Assembly: GCF_029784135.1 (NCBI RefSeq)
Contig: NC_073746.1
Span: 225,631,882 to 225,695,881, forward strand
Direction of reading: 5' to 3'
DNA length: 64,000 bases
From: Toxorhynchites rutilus septentrionalis
Taxonomy: Eukaryota; Arthropoda; Insecta; Diptera; Culicidae
In this document: one piece after another, positions 40,529 to 51,370 of the stretch
Layout: every line of letters starts with the position of its first letter
Position numbering within the stretch: position 1 is the first letter of the stretch
Position numbers and translations under genes: made by a program
The notes under the pieces: model-generated
The model's input: only the letters and a program-made list of their open reading frames with translations
Told to the model about the DNA's origin: nothing
Databases searched by the model: none

Positions 40529-42073
40529 TAGGGATTGCATTACCGTGCCAAAATTTCAATAACCGGTTATTCGGTAATGAACCTTTCATTATCGGTAAAA
40601 CCGGTAAATTACCGATAAAAACAATACTTTAAAATGAGCCATTTGCTTGATGAAATGGCTTAAATTGATGATTAGTTTACAAGAAAACATTTTGAAAAGT
40701 TTTTGCTACTTTGTTTGTTGGTTAAAGTGCTTAAGGACACAAATAATGTAAATTTTGTCGTCATCTAATCCAGATCGGATATCATTAACGAAATTTCCAG
40801 AAGAGGAAAACGCACGTTCAGAGTACAATGATGTTGGGCGTACAGCACGAAGGGCATCGAATACCATTTTCGCGTACAGGTCGGACTCGATTATATATAG
40901 TCGACCATTTTTTTTCAACAATTATTTTCAAATCCTATACATAATCGAATCTCAAGAAAACAATTTTTTAATTAAACATTAATAGAAAACTAGCTTTTTT
41001 GTGATTTGATTATGTATTGGATTCGAAAATTAATATATATAATCGAGTCCGACCTGTATTTGTACAAAACAAACTGTACAAAAACTCTTGTCTGAAGGTT
41101 TTCATCAATCCGTTTATAGACGTTGAGCTTGGACTGGATGTTGATATATTTGATTGCTGCAACCGATTCTGAAACGTCCAGTGGATTTTTTTTCTACTGT
41201 AGTCCAGCTACTGAATCAATACCATAATCGTCAAATTTCATCAATTCACGAACGATTCCAAATGTCTGCTTGATCATTGTAGTCCGTGACGTTTGATAGA
41301 AGACGCCGAAATCATCATTAATCGTGGTCGTGACGCACGAGCAAAATGATTATTCATATAGGCAAACAAATCTGCATATTTATAAGAAACGTTTTTCTGC
41401 AGTCCTTTCAATGAGGACTCGTTAGATACGGCTTTAGTCGTACTGAACGACTACACTCCACGTATTTCCACTTCGCTTTACTTCTGTTAGCTTTTCTATC
41501 ACTCTCTTTTCTTCTTCTTTTAACTTAAACTTCAGCTCTCTTTCAACTTTGACTTCAGATTTCTATCAACTCTTCCTGAACTTTTACGTCAGTTTTCTTT
41601 CAATTTTTCCTTAGTTGGTTCGGATCGCTTCCTGGCTCCAGAACCAAAGGCGTCTCCTTTTACTTTTCCGTTTCTTTCTTCTTTCGTTTTCTCCAGTCGC
41701 TGCTGAAACTTCCTCCCGTTCAATTCTTTTATCGCTGTCAGTTTTTCATCGCTGAAGCTTATCCTGTGCTTCATTTTCAAATCGGGTAGCGATTTTTGAA
41801 CTTTCAGTTTTCAATTTCAGAATTTACAGAGTTTCAAAGTATTCAGAGATTGTGGAATCGGCGCAACACTGCCAGTTGGGTTTGTTCGATCTTATTTTGA
41901 TACTCGAGTAATATTCCAAAGTGGCATGAAGGCAAATATTATTTAAGCCGTTAAAATTAAAAATTACCGAGATCACCAGTTATTAATTCTGAAAATACCG
42001 GTAATTCGGTAATGAAGAATGATCCGATATTACCGGTAAAACCGGTAACTGGGAAACCGGTTATAAATCCCTA
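40529..42073 (-). mobile_element. hAT-type DNA transposon relic
   Basis: Bounded by TAGGGATT at 40529 and AATCCCTA ending at 42073, with further inverted similarity inside both ends built from ACCGGT-like units. The flanks CTTAGGAG and CTTAGCGT agree at the first five of eight positions, compatible with a decayed 8-bp target duplication. A minus-strand frame at 40706-40873 reads RPTSLYSERAFSSSGNFVND, the hallmark of the hAT C-terminal dimerisation domain. More decayed hAT-like coding follows beyond the nested MITE. The 41400-41800 part is pyrimidine-rich and unassigned. Confidence 0.65.
40875..41058. mobile_element. pogo-like MITE nested in the hAT relic
   Basis: 184 bp with perfect 25-bp terminal inverted repeats, counting the TA at each end. 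Inside the TA they begin CAGGTCGGACTCGATTATAT. A TA target duplication and the CTCGATTATA-style end suggest the pogo/Tigger branch of Tc1/mariner. It has no coding capacity. It splits the hAT frame, so it is younger than that element. Confidence 0.75.
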
Positions 42074-42081
42074 CTTAGCGT

Positions 42082-43693
42082 AAGAACACACTGGACGGCT
42101 CTCCCGCGCGGATCTTGCAAAGATAGACCGCCGCGGGACCTCGATAATGAAATGTGAATGCAATAAAACTCATACGGCGGGGCGGGAGTGTACGGTTCCA
42201 AAATCACTGTTGTACGGTTCCTCGTTCGCTGCGGTGGCCCGATGAAGATGATGTGCCGCAACGGTTTTGTGACAGTATTAGTATTTATGCGCTTTTGAAA
42301 GGTGTAAATAAAGCAAGGCAATAATAAATGTACTATCAGGTGAACCAATACATGTAGCTCATGTAGCTGCGGATCCTCGAATTCCATCCAAATTGTCGAG
42401 AAATGCAATATTTCAGAAGTTTGTGATCAACTTCTCTCTCCCTCTCGTTCAAGTAAACATCCACTCTTCCGTTTTCCTCAATTCTGTCTTTATATACCAC
42501 CCCTCTAATCCGCTTACTGTCCCAATAGTTGTACCTTGTACCATATACTCGTCTTGCATCCGTCTATGAAAATATAATAATGGCAGATAGTGAAACCGTC
42601 GAAAGCCGCTGAATGTGTTATACATGAAGCTCCTGCTTCGACTTGTCATTGCAAAAATCGCGCGGTAGAGCCGTCTAGTGTGTTTCCACGCTTAGGAGGG
42701 CTCATTGCCTTCCTTTTTTTTCGCCATCTCACCACACGAAACCGACTCGCGACGCTATGCGAATACCGCACAAAATGAAACAGGTTAACAGTCCGTATGA
42801 AGAGTCTTGTTAGAGCGAACCGAACTGAGCAACGGCCGATTTCCGGAAATAGCGCACGCACACTGCACGCTATTTTATACGTGTGAGTAATTTTCGTGTA
42901 CGATACAAAGAAAATCTAGCTCACCTGTAGCGTATGTCAGTCCACGTTGAACTCAACATCGATACATGCATAATGATACATGGGAGAGAGAGATGAACGA
43001 ATTCGTTTTGGGGGAAGTCACTTCAAATTGCAATGATGACAATTTGTCTGGGAAGAATGAAATGATATAGTCGGGTCGGTAGAGAGAGATAGCGACTAAA
43101 CGCACGACTGACTGTTTAGACGTTTTGGCGGAGAAACTGCGCGAAGAAGCCAATAGTCATTTCCGGCTGAATATGGATATAGTCAGTTAGATAATCAGCT
43201 GACTATCCTCAGTTGCCTATGACTATGTCGAGTCCTGGTCTGCAGTCTTCGGGGGCTCTAAAACACATTGGCCGAGAGCATACAAACAACCACACAGAGT
43301 TAAATCGCTAGACTGTTTTAGAAACTTTAAATATTCTATACATTCTTTTATAATTATTTGGGCGAAAAAATTCCATTGTTTCCATGAATTTGTTGAAACT
43401 GCCAGAAATAAGTATTTGAAGTGATTTATAAATTTTTCTTGTTTGTAGGTAAAGTTTCTGTGTGATACATTAATTGTGGAAATTTGTATTTTGAGTTCAG
43501 CCGTTCTTCATTTCTGATTCAGTTATCTCGTTCATTCCTATTAATGATAACATTGCATTGCAGCTGTCAGTTAGCCACACGACTTTCAATTACGATCGAA
43601 AATCATATATATATATATATATATCTCAGGTGGTCTTGGGTTACCTTCCGGATATAGATAACCACGACCACAATTTCAGCCGAGCTGACGGAG
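42082..43693. other. Region without a recognised gene
   Basis: I see no convincing gene or RNA here. There is a GC-rich patch with hairpin potential at about 42100-42250 (CCGCGCGGATC and nearby CCGCGG) and a short TA tract at about 43604-43624. Open frames are short and of unremarkable composition. Confidence 0.4.
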
Positions 43694-43695
43694 TA

Positions 43696-44993
43696 AAGGG
43701 TGTGTCACATCAAATTGCATCACGGAAAAAAACGCTGTAGAAATTTAATTTTTAGGAATTATATCTTCAGCTTTCGCTTATAATCAGATAAGAGTGTATA
43801 GATCACGTTGGCCATGCTTCACTGTCAATTTTTCGTAAATTTGGAAAAATGTCGTCGAACGAAAAAGAGCGTCGTGAATTAATCCTGCGCACTCATTTCG
43901 AGAATTCGGAGTTGTCACATCGGGACATCGGTAAGATGCTGGGAATCGTCCAATCCACGGTCAGCAGAGTACTAAAACGATACTTCGAGAACCTAACCAT
44001 CGACCGGAAGGTGAAGAACGGCAAAAATGGATGCTCCGTCAGTGAAAAAGATCACAAGCGCGTAGTTAAGCAGTTTAGACGTGATCCGAGAAGTTCGGTC
44101 CGGGATGTCGCCAATAAGCTGAGTTTGTCAAGTTCATTCGTCCAGCGAACCAAGCAGCGGGAGGGCCTGCGTACATACAAGGTTCAGAAGGCTCCTAACC
44201 GCGACGAAAGGCAAAACATGGTGGGGAAGACGCGAGCCCGGAAGCTGTACACCAAAATGCTGACGAAGCCGCATTACCTGGTAATGGACGACGAAACCTA
44301 CGTCAAAGCGGACTTTCGTCAGCTGCCGGGCCTGTTGTTCTTCTCCGCAGAGGACAAATTCAGCGTTCCGGAGGAGATTCGCAAGTAGAAACTATCCAAG
44401 TTTGCCAAAAAGTACATGATGTGGCAAGCGATTTGCTCTTGCGGAAAGCGGAGCGCCCCCTTCGTGATGACCGGCACGGTAAACGGGCAGTTTTACCTTA
44501 AGGAGTGCCTACAGAAGCGCTTACTACCACTATTGAAGCAGCACGAGGGCCCGACCATCTTCTGGCCGGTTTTCGCTTCGTGCCACTATTCAAAGGACGT
44601 GTTGGAGTGGTACGAAGCCAACGGGGTCACCTTCGTGCCAAAGGAAATGAACCCGCCCAACGCGCCGGAGCTTCGCCCAATAGAGAAATATTGGGCGATT
44701 ATGAAGCAGGCCCTCCGGAAGAACCCAAAAGTTGTCAAATCGGAGGCGGACTTCAAGAGAAAATGGATTTCTGTTCAAAAAAAACTACAACCTGACGTTG
44801 TACAGAACCATATGGACGGGGTAAAGAGAAGGTGCGAGCATACGGGCTTGGGCTCGAAGTATGAATAAAAAGAAAATGCCAAAAGTTGTTTAATAGTTTT
44901 TATTTTACTGTCTAAAATTTTCAAAAGGATCGGTCTACTGGGCGAATTTCTACAGCGTTTTTTCCGTGATGCAATTTGATGTGACACACCCTT
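43696..44993 (+). mobile_element. Tc1/mariner-superfamily transposon, DD37E type, about 1.3 kb
   Basis: Long terminal inverted repeats of about 50 bp begin AAGGGTGTGTCACATCAAAT at 43696 and end with the complement at 44993, with TA on both outer sides as target duplication. One transposase gene fills the interior. The two repeats differ by a single A in an A-run and a few bases at their inner ends, so the insertion is not ancient. Confidence 0.9.
43849..44868 (+). pseudogene. DD37E transposase, disabled by one stop and a lost catalytic Asp
   Basis: 340 codons in one frame, interrupted only by TAG at 44386-44388 (codon 180). The N-terminus carries paired helix-turn-helix domains (SHRDIGKMLGIVQSTVSRVL). 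The first catalytic Asp lies in VMDDETYV (about 147-148). The third, Glu279, lies in ELRPIEKYW. The second should precede ASCHYSKDV but reads FWPV, so Asp is Val at 241. Residue 241 and Glu279 are separated by 37 residues, which gives the DD37E signature of the mosquito ITmD37E group. The stop and the D241V change make it inactive. Confidence 0.85.
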
Positions 44994-45180
44994 TAACGTC
45001 TGTTCTGTTCTTAGTTTTGAGGGACTTTACCCCGAAGGTCATTCGACATCCTGACGTCACAAAATGCATGAACTGCTGTTTGGTTACTGCTTGCTATTTG
45101 ATCGTGGGATCTTAAACTTAAACTATATGGAGCTCCGCTGCATTGAATGTGAGAAGGCCATAAACTCGCTGACTGCGAGC

Positions 45181-45427
45181 TGTTTCAAAGTGTGTCAACT
45201 GCGGAAATGCTTACAAAGCTACTGACAGAAAATGTTCCAGATGCTTGGAATTCATTTCGATCCGCATAAAGGCCCCCTACTCCAATCAACCTAAATCTAA
45301 ATCAACCGCAGTAGCAACTGCTTTAAATCCACCATATGTTGGGGCCGTCAACCCTCTGATAAGCTCAACAAGTCTATCGTTACGTACCAGCTGGGGGGTT
45401 CCTGGCACAATTATAGGGCTCCCGTAA
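45181..45427 (+). pseudogene. Jockey-type ORF1 zinc-knuckle fragment
   Basis: From 45191 the plus strand reads CVNCGNAYKATDRKCSRC followed by LEFISIRIKA, which matches the last zinc knuckle and the following segment of Jockey Gag proteins (compare CANCGGEHGGSDRLC at 39573-40004). It is open to 45427, ends in TAA, and is unsupported upstream. It is a short relic. Confidence 0.5.
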
Positions 45428-47112
45428 CCAGCGACGGTATGGATTCTTGGTTCATAGCGGAGTAGCGGAGTGAATAGAGGGATCATTCACCCAGCTTACA
45501 AATCAGCAACGTAGTTGCAAAACCAAACACGATCTGATCTATACTCTGGGCTTTTCGTTATTCAGCATGGTATATGAGATTTTAAATTTTTTGAACTGGA
45601 CCGCTTGTCCGACATGATCATGAGGTGCGACAACTGTATACGCAGTTAGATGTCATCAATCTGGTGGGCCTATATAGCATTCTGGTGTCGTAGAACTCAA
45701 TCAGAGGTCCTATACATATTCAGCCATTCCATGCCAAACCTATATAGTGGTTCTCAGATTTTCGTGACATTGGTAGTTTTGTTCCTTATCGTTCGTTAAA
45801 CATCTGTGAACGTTTCATACTGATACATTCAGCCGTTTTTTCTATCCGATTTTTTGCATAATATATACAAAAATCAGAGAGGTGTTTATTTCGTTTTTGT
45901 GTTATGATTTTTCAAAGTTAACATGTTTTGAATCTTCGTTCAATATTCTTATGCAACTAGACTATCATGCGCCTATATTGACTTATAGCGACTGTAACAT
46001 GGTTACATAATAAATACGCAGGAGGATAAAATGGCATCTTGACCAGAAGCAGGAGTTTTTCCGTCATTTGTTCGATCTTGAGTACCGTTTTTGTGAGCTC
46101 CTTGTTACCGATATCCGTCGTCTGGCTTTTGATTTCACCAAAAAAAAGCAACTTGAAACACCCCCTTCAAGAAGAAAAAGATATTTGCTGGCTGAAATGT
46201 CTAGACTGGAATCCGGGCCATTTAAAGTTTTCATTTCATTTATCACTCAAAATACCGCCATCCACTCCACAAGTCTCTGAATAAGGTGAAGAGCAGCTTC
46301 CGGTCTTTCGATTTGATGAAAAAACTATGGTGACATATAAAGTAGCTAAAATATCAATAGAGATAAAACTCATCCGTCCTACCACCTTCAAAAATAAGGT
46401 GGATGGCAACTCTTGGCCTCTCAGTTCACTAAAATAATTGAACTTGTTTTAAAAATGCTGAAAAATTAAAAGTTAAACTGATGTAATAACTATAATATAA
46501 GTGTAATAAAAGAAAATTATTTATTCGTTTAATTATTATCCTTTGGAGGGCTGGAATTTTTCCTGGTGTGAGTGTTATTTGTGATATTGTTATTTTTAAT
46601 TGGCATACGATTGTTGATTGTTGGTGTGTGGTTAGTCGATTGTTAGTGTTTGTGTGTTGGTTCTTTCATTTGTTGTTTGTTTTTCATTTCGTATACGTTT
46701 CCTTTGGATTTCTTTAGTTTGTTTATTTCCCTCATCAGAAGACTTATTCTGTAGATGTTCTCTTGTTCGATGCTTCCCTTTGTTCTTTTTCTTTCTAATT
46801 ATTATTATATATTTTATTGGACTGTCCGAATCCTCATTGGTTTCCATGTTGTTTTGTTCTTCTTCAGTTTCTATATTTTTCTGTTCCTCTTCTTCGTCTT
46901 CTGATTCTTCACCGATTCATCTTCGGAATCTTATCCTGAGTACAATTATCAGAAGTGCATTTGCATTTTGAGTGCAGCCACCAACTGCAATGTTCAGTCT
47001 GTTTTGTAGAACACTGGAATAAGTAGTTTGGTTATTCTGAAGATTGGAAATTTCACGGGCTTCCTTATGTAAAATTCCCTCGTCGATTTATAATTTGGTA
47101 ATTTTATTTTCA
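45428..47112. other. Region without a recognised gene
   Basis: AT-rich DNA. 46530-46900 is T-rich low-complexity sequence that yields long but biased open frames on both strands (Phe/Ser-rich on plus, Lys/Glu-rich on minus), which I do not accept as genes. Confidence 0.4.
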
Positions 47113-48620
47113 ACTAGCCGACCCGGCAAACTTCGTCCCGTCCAAAATTTGTTTTTTGTTATCAATACCTTCAACCTTTACGTTTTCTTACTATGAGCAA
47201 GTTCATGGGTCCAATCGCAGAACTATTCAATGATTGATCTTCTATTCGACCCCGTTGAATTTATCTTTTACTATAAAATTCCTAGTATTTCTAACAAAAC
47301 TCATCATTATAATATCAGATTATTTTCAGACACAATTCTCGTTCAAGATTTTCCAACCCCTTGCAAATAACATGTTTCTCCGTTACATGTAATAAATGTT
47401 TTACACAGAAAATATAATAGAATAAAGACAGCCCTAAATCGGACAATTCTTTCCTCGAGTTCTGCTCTTATCAACACATCCGGCGATCCCTTTTTTTATA
47501 TAGATAGAAGAAGATATAGAAGTGCGTTTCATCACATTAAAATCCATTTCCAGTTTCGAACAAAGATCAATTTCGCTTGCGCAAACATCAAATGGACTAA
47601 CAGCACTTGTCACGATGTAATTGTAGAACATATGGGAATTTAATTTTCCAAATTTTCCCTTTACCTTTCCAAATTTTGAATTGTCATGTTTGGTTGGAAT
47701 ATTTTTGGTTGAAATATGTGTAATATTTTTATGGAACCCCCTTTCCATTCCAGAGGAGGGAGGGGTGTCATACCATTATAGAAACATTTCTCATACCCAA
47801 AAACCCTCACATCCCAAATTGTGCTTGATTAGTTCTCGAGTTATGCAGAAGTTTGTGTTTCGTTTGTATGGCAGCCCCCCTTAGAGAAGGGGGAGTAGTG
47901 TATTCACCATAGAAACGTTTCGTGTCCCGTAAAACCTTCACATGCCAAATTTGGCTCTATTTGCTTGATTAGTTTTCGAGTTATGCAGAAATTTGTGTTT
48001 CATTTGTATGAAAGCCCATCCTTAGAGAGCGGGAGGAGTGTCTAACCTCCATGGAAATATTTATTGCATCCTAAAACCTCCACATGCCAATTTTGGTCTC
48101 GTTTCCTTGATTAATTCTCGAATAATTCAGAAATTTGTGTTTCATTTGTATGGCAGCCCCCCTTAGAGAAGGGGGTGGAGAGTCTAACCTTCATAGAAAC
48201 ATTTATTGCACCCTGAAACCTCAATATGCCCAATTTGGTTTCATTTACTTGATTAATTCTCGAGTAATGCAGAAATTTGTGTTTGATTTGTATTGCAGCT
48301 CCCCCCTTAGAGAAGAGGGAGGAGTATCTAACCACCATAGAAACATTTATTGCACTATAAAACCTCAATATGCCTTATTTGGTTTCATTTGCTTGATCAA
48401 TTCCCGAGTAATGTAGAAATTTGTGTTTCATTTGTATGGCAGCACTTCCTTAGAGAAGGGGGAGGAGTCTCAAACTATCACGAAAACCTTCCCCGGCCCC
48501 AAAAACCTCACATACCAATTTTCATGTTGATCGGTTCAGTAGTTTCCGAGTCCGTAAGAATCAGACAGACAGGCAGACAGACAGAATGACAGACAGAAAT
48601 CCATTTTTATATATATAGAT
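47113..48620 (+). mobile_element. Large mini-me / DINE-1-like element with about six ~128-bp internal repeats
   Basis: It begins near AACTAGCCGACCCGGCAAAC and ends with GACAGACAGG-type tetranucleotides followed by AATCCATTTTTATATATATA. These ends are those of the element in the array spacers in the opposite orientation. Between about 47740 and 48500 a unit of about 128 bp (containing GAGTAATGCAGAAATTTGTG and TTGTATGGCAGCCCCCCTTA) recurs roughly six times with divergence, where the array copies have about three. 47150-47730 is less repetitive. Confidence 0.6.
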
Positions 48621-49622
48621 TAGGGGAAAAGGGGGGAATTTGGACCACCTAAGAAAATCGCCTAATATTTCCAAACCAATACGGTCTAAATGAAAAATGT
48701 CCCATTGTATACTGAGATACACTTGTTTTCTCTCAATAAATAATGTTTAATCGTTATATAAAGCTTCAATCTACCAAATATATCATGAAATAAAAGAGAT
48801 GATTTTTGGACATTAAAATTTGATGCGGGGTGATTTGGACAGTCTGTGGGGTGATTTGGTCCAGTGTGTGTTTCATCGAAAAAAATAATACTTATGTTTA
48901 TGTAAAGTATTTTGGGATAATGTTACAATCAGTAACAATGTTTTGTGATCGATACCAGGTGTCTTAGCCAGATTCCAGACCAGAAAAGTTGGATTGATAC
49001 CATCTCGAATTATGCATGAATCTTTTCGCTGTTGGTCGAGCATTTTAAAACACTTTTGATGCTTGGTCAAAGAAAATCCGTTCTCGATGGCCTGCGTTGC
49101 TCTTTCGAGTTCCTCCTTCTTCCAACGTTGTCTGTCCATCCTGTTCTTGTTATTCAGCGGCATCTGGAATCAATTAGACCAAAGAAAAGTCTCAAACCTG
49201 TTGGACCAATTCACCCCACAGAAACGTATCCATGTCACCCCACACAACATCCAAAAATTGAAATGCAATTAATTTCATTTATTGTTATCAAACTTACAGT
49301 TTCGCTGCGTCAAATTGTTACTCTTCTGTAGGCGAACAGAACTTTACTGCACAATAAACGAAAAGTTTGTTTAATCAGTGGGAAAAACCTTAAAACCGCG
49401 ATCGGAAAACTCACATTTTTTGACGCTCAAAGTACTTGATGTATTTATGCTACCGTTTCCGTCTACTTGTGAAGTTTTACCAAAGTTTTTTTTATTTTAG
49501 GTACATACGGTTCAACAATAGAAGGAAATGACATTATAGAAAATCCAAGTTGAACCGTTATTTTGAAGATAAAGGGGTGCTCCAAATCACCCCATATGAC
49601 CAAATCACCCCGTGTTACCCTA
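48621..49622 (-). mobile_element. pogo-like DNA transposon remnant (about 1.0 kb)
   Basis: Bounded by TA on both sides. The left end reads GGGGAAAAGGGGGGAATTTGG and the right end, inverted, reads GGGTAACACGGGGTGATTTGG, so the ends are imperfect inverted repeats; GGGGTGATTTGG also recurs inside. The minus-strand frame starting at 49163 contains RQRWKKEELERATQAIENG, resembling the psq-type helix-turn-helix at the N-terminus of pogo transposases, but no catalytic domain follows. Probably a non-autonomous derivative. Confidence 0.6.
48873..49163 (-). pseudogene. N-terminal DNA-binding remnant of a pogo-type transposase
   Basis: 96 codons. Residues 10-40 (RQRWKKEELERATQAIENG then FSLTK) fit a psq/pogo helix-turn-helix; the rest has no similarity I recognise and the DDE catalytic domain is absent. 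Confidence 0.45.
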
Positions 49623-49670
49623 CTCATACTGGGCACATCCTGCTATAAGAGAAGTGATTGCCCTCGTAGT

Positions 49671-50160
49671 TTACACAATATGCAGAAGATGTACAAATTT
49701 CATTTCCTGACTTTTTCTCTGGGTGCTTTTGGCCTCAATTGATGCACAGTAGATTGTCTCGCTTACACCGTTTAGCGAAAGCATTGAAAGTATTGCATGG
49801 GATTTGGATAAAAGTTCCTCGTCACGAATAAAACCGAAGTAGATAAATTCGGGGACTACAGTTCCACGAATTGTCAAAATCAGCGTCGGAGTGATTCGCT
49901 TGACATTGATCACTATCTGATCGGCAAGCTCATCTGCCAGTTCAGACTCTGTTAAATCCAATACATCACGGCACGTAACAACGCATTTGCTTCGGTTGAG
50001 TACCGGATGGCTAATAATTTCAATTGAAGTGTTGTCCATCAATTTAGTAAGTTCAAGAAGCTAACCGAAATATTTTTGGTTCCGTACAGAACGGATGTAT
50101 TGGAACCTGTTCTGGTCATCTCTTTGAGGTCTGGCACCATCGAATGAAGATCCGATTACA
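49671..50160 (-). pseudogene. Fragment of non-LTR retrotransposon ORF1 (Jockey/CR1-like)
   Basis: The frame at 49671-50042 contains CVVTCRDVLDLTESELADEL followed by ITPTLILTIRGTVVPEFIYFG. This is the pattern of the RNA-binding region before the zinc knuckles in Jockey-like Gag proteins (a segment ending in LILTF...P, then a glycine). The start of the frame and about 120 bp upstream look related but broken. No knuckles follow. Confidence 0.45.
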
Positions 50161-51370
50161 TTATTCATCGTTTTACTAACGATAAACGGGATGTTCCCTG
50201 CTGCTCGAAGAAGAAGACTTTCCAGAGGAACACACTCCGGATCAATCCAGCTTGGGAGGTCGATTGGTTTTCCCTGGTACAGATTGGTCGGAGAAAAACT
50301 TCCCGACTCTGACTCACCACAATTATTAGTACCGACTCCGACTCCTTCTGAAAAATAATGAAATAATTCGAAACCAAGTTTTTCATTAAAACGTTTTATT
50401 TTTTTATTTTTTGCTCAAAACCACAGCTATCGCTGGTGAATAAACGACATAAATGAGGATGAAGACGGTTATATTTTCTTTTTTAACGATTCACTTAGAT
50501 GATTAGATAATGACACTATCTGTTCTTTCAGTCACCAAAATGATAGAGAATTTCACGGTCCTGGTTAGATGTATCGTTAAAGTGGATAATTTTGATGGTG
50601 TTTTTGCTAAGCATTATTCCCATTTAGTTCGTATTATCAACGATGATGATAATAAACAAAATTAACATCAGTTTCCTTATCATCAAATAAAATGTAGTTG
50701 ATGGGCTAAATATTTTGATTTTATCGGGTCATTCAAATGGAACTCGGAGTCGGTAAATTTTTTTCCGGCTCCGACTCCGACTCCTAATACAATGAAATTG
50801 ATTCTGAGAATTCGACTCCGACTCCATAGCCCAATTGGATAGAATCCATTCTGGCAGCTGTCATAACACAGAGCTAGTTTTTTCAATGGATACTTTGCTT
50901 ATAGTCGTAGGTAAAATATAGGTTAGATTGAAAATCACATCAACAATATAAACATAGAGTAATTTCAAGATTTAGTTTAAAGGCGATAATCTACAAATCA
51001 GACGTTTTGAATGAGCCATGAATATTTTTAAACCGTGTCCAAAGTACAAATTCAGTAGATACTGTCGTTATCTCTCATAATTTCATTTTTGCTACCTGTT
51101 ACTAACATATTAGGTAAACATTGAGTTCAAAATTCATACCCGTATTGAGGAAGTGATTGGTGTTTTCATTTGGTACCCATAGAAATATTCACAAATATTC
51201 GTATTTATGCAGCTACATCAAACTTGAGAAGCAATTACTCCTTACACATATCTCTTCGGAGAAGGCTATCGAAGGCTAATAGACTATCGGAGTGAAAAAA
51301 CGGTCAGTTACATAAATTATAGTAAAGAATAAGGCGGTTGTAGAGTTTCTCTACAGTCAATACGAACACG
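50161..51370. other. Region upstream of the Sp-like gene; hexamer-rich patches
   Basis: At 50300-50345 and 50725-50830 there are short imperfect runs of a GACTCC hexamer, in both orientations at the second site. No gene is recognised. Just ahead of the gene at 51371, TCAGTT at 51304-51309 matches the insect initiator consensus; I see no clear TATA box. Confidence 0.35.

Noticed and set aside
42061..42408. 115-codon minus-strand frame
   Set aside because: It starts in the hAT terminal repeat, has no motif, and its composition is unremarkable.
46632..46971. Phe/Ser-rich and Lys/Glu-rich overlapping frames
   Set aside because: Low-complexity T-rich DNA yields long biased frames on both strands.
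47740..48500. Regularly spaced repeats as a CRISPR array
   Set aside because: Units of about 128 bp are adjacent and diverged, with no short identical repeats and unique spacers, and they lie in an animal transposon.
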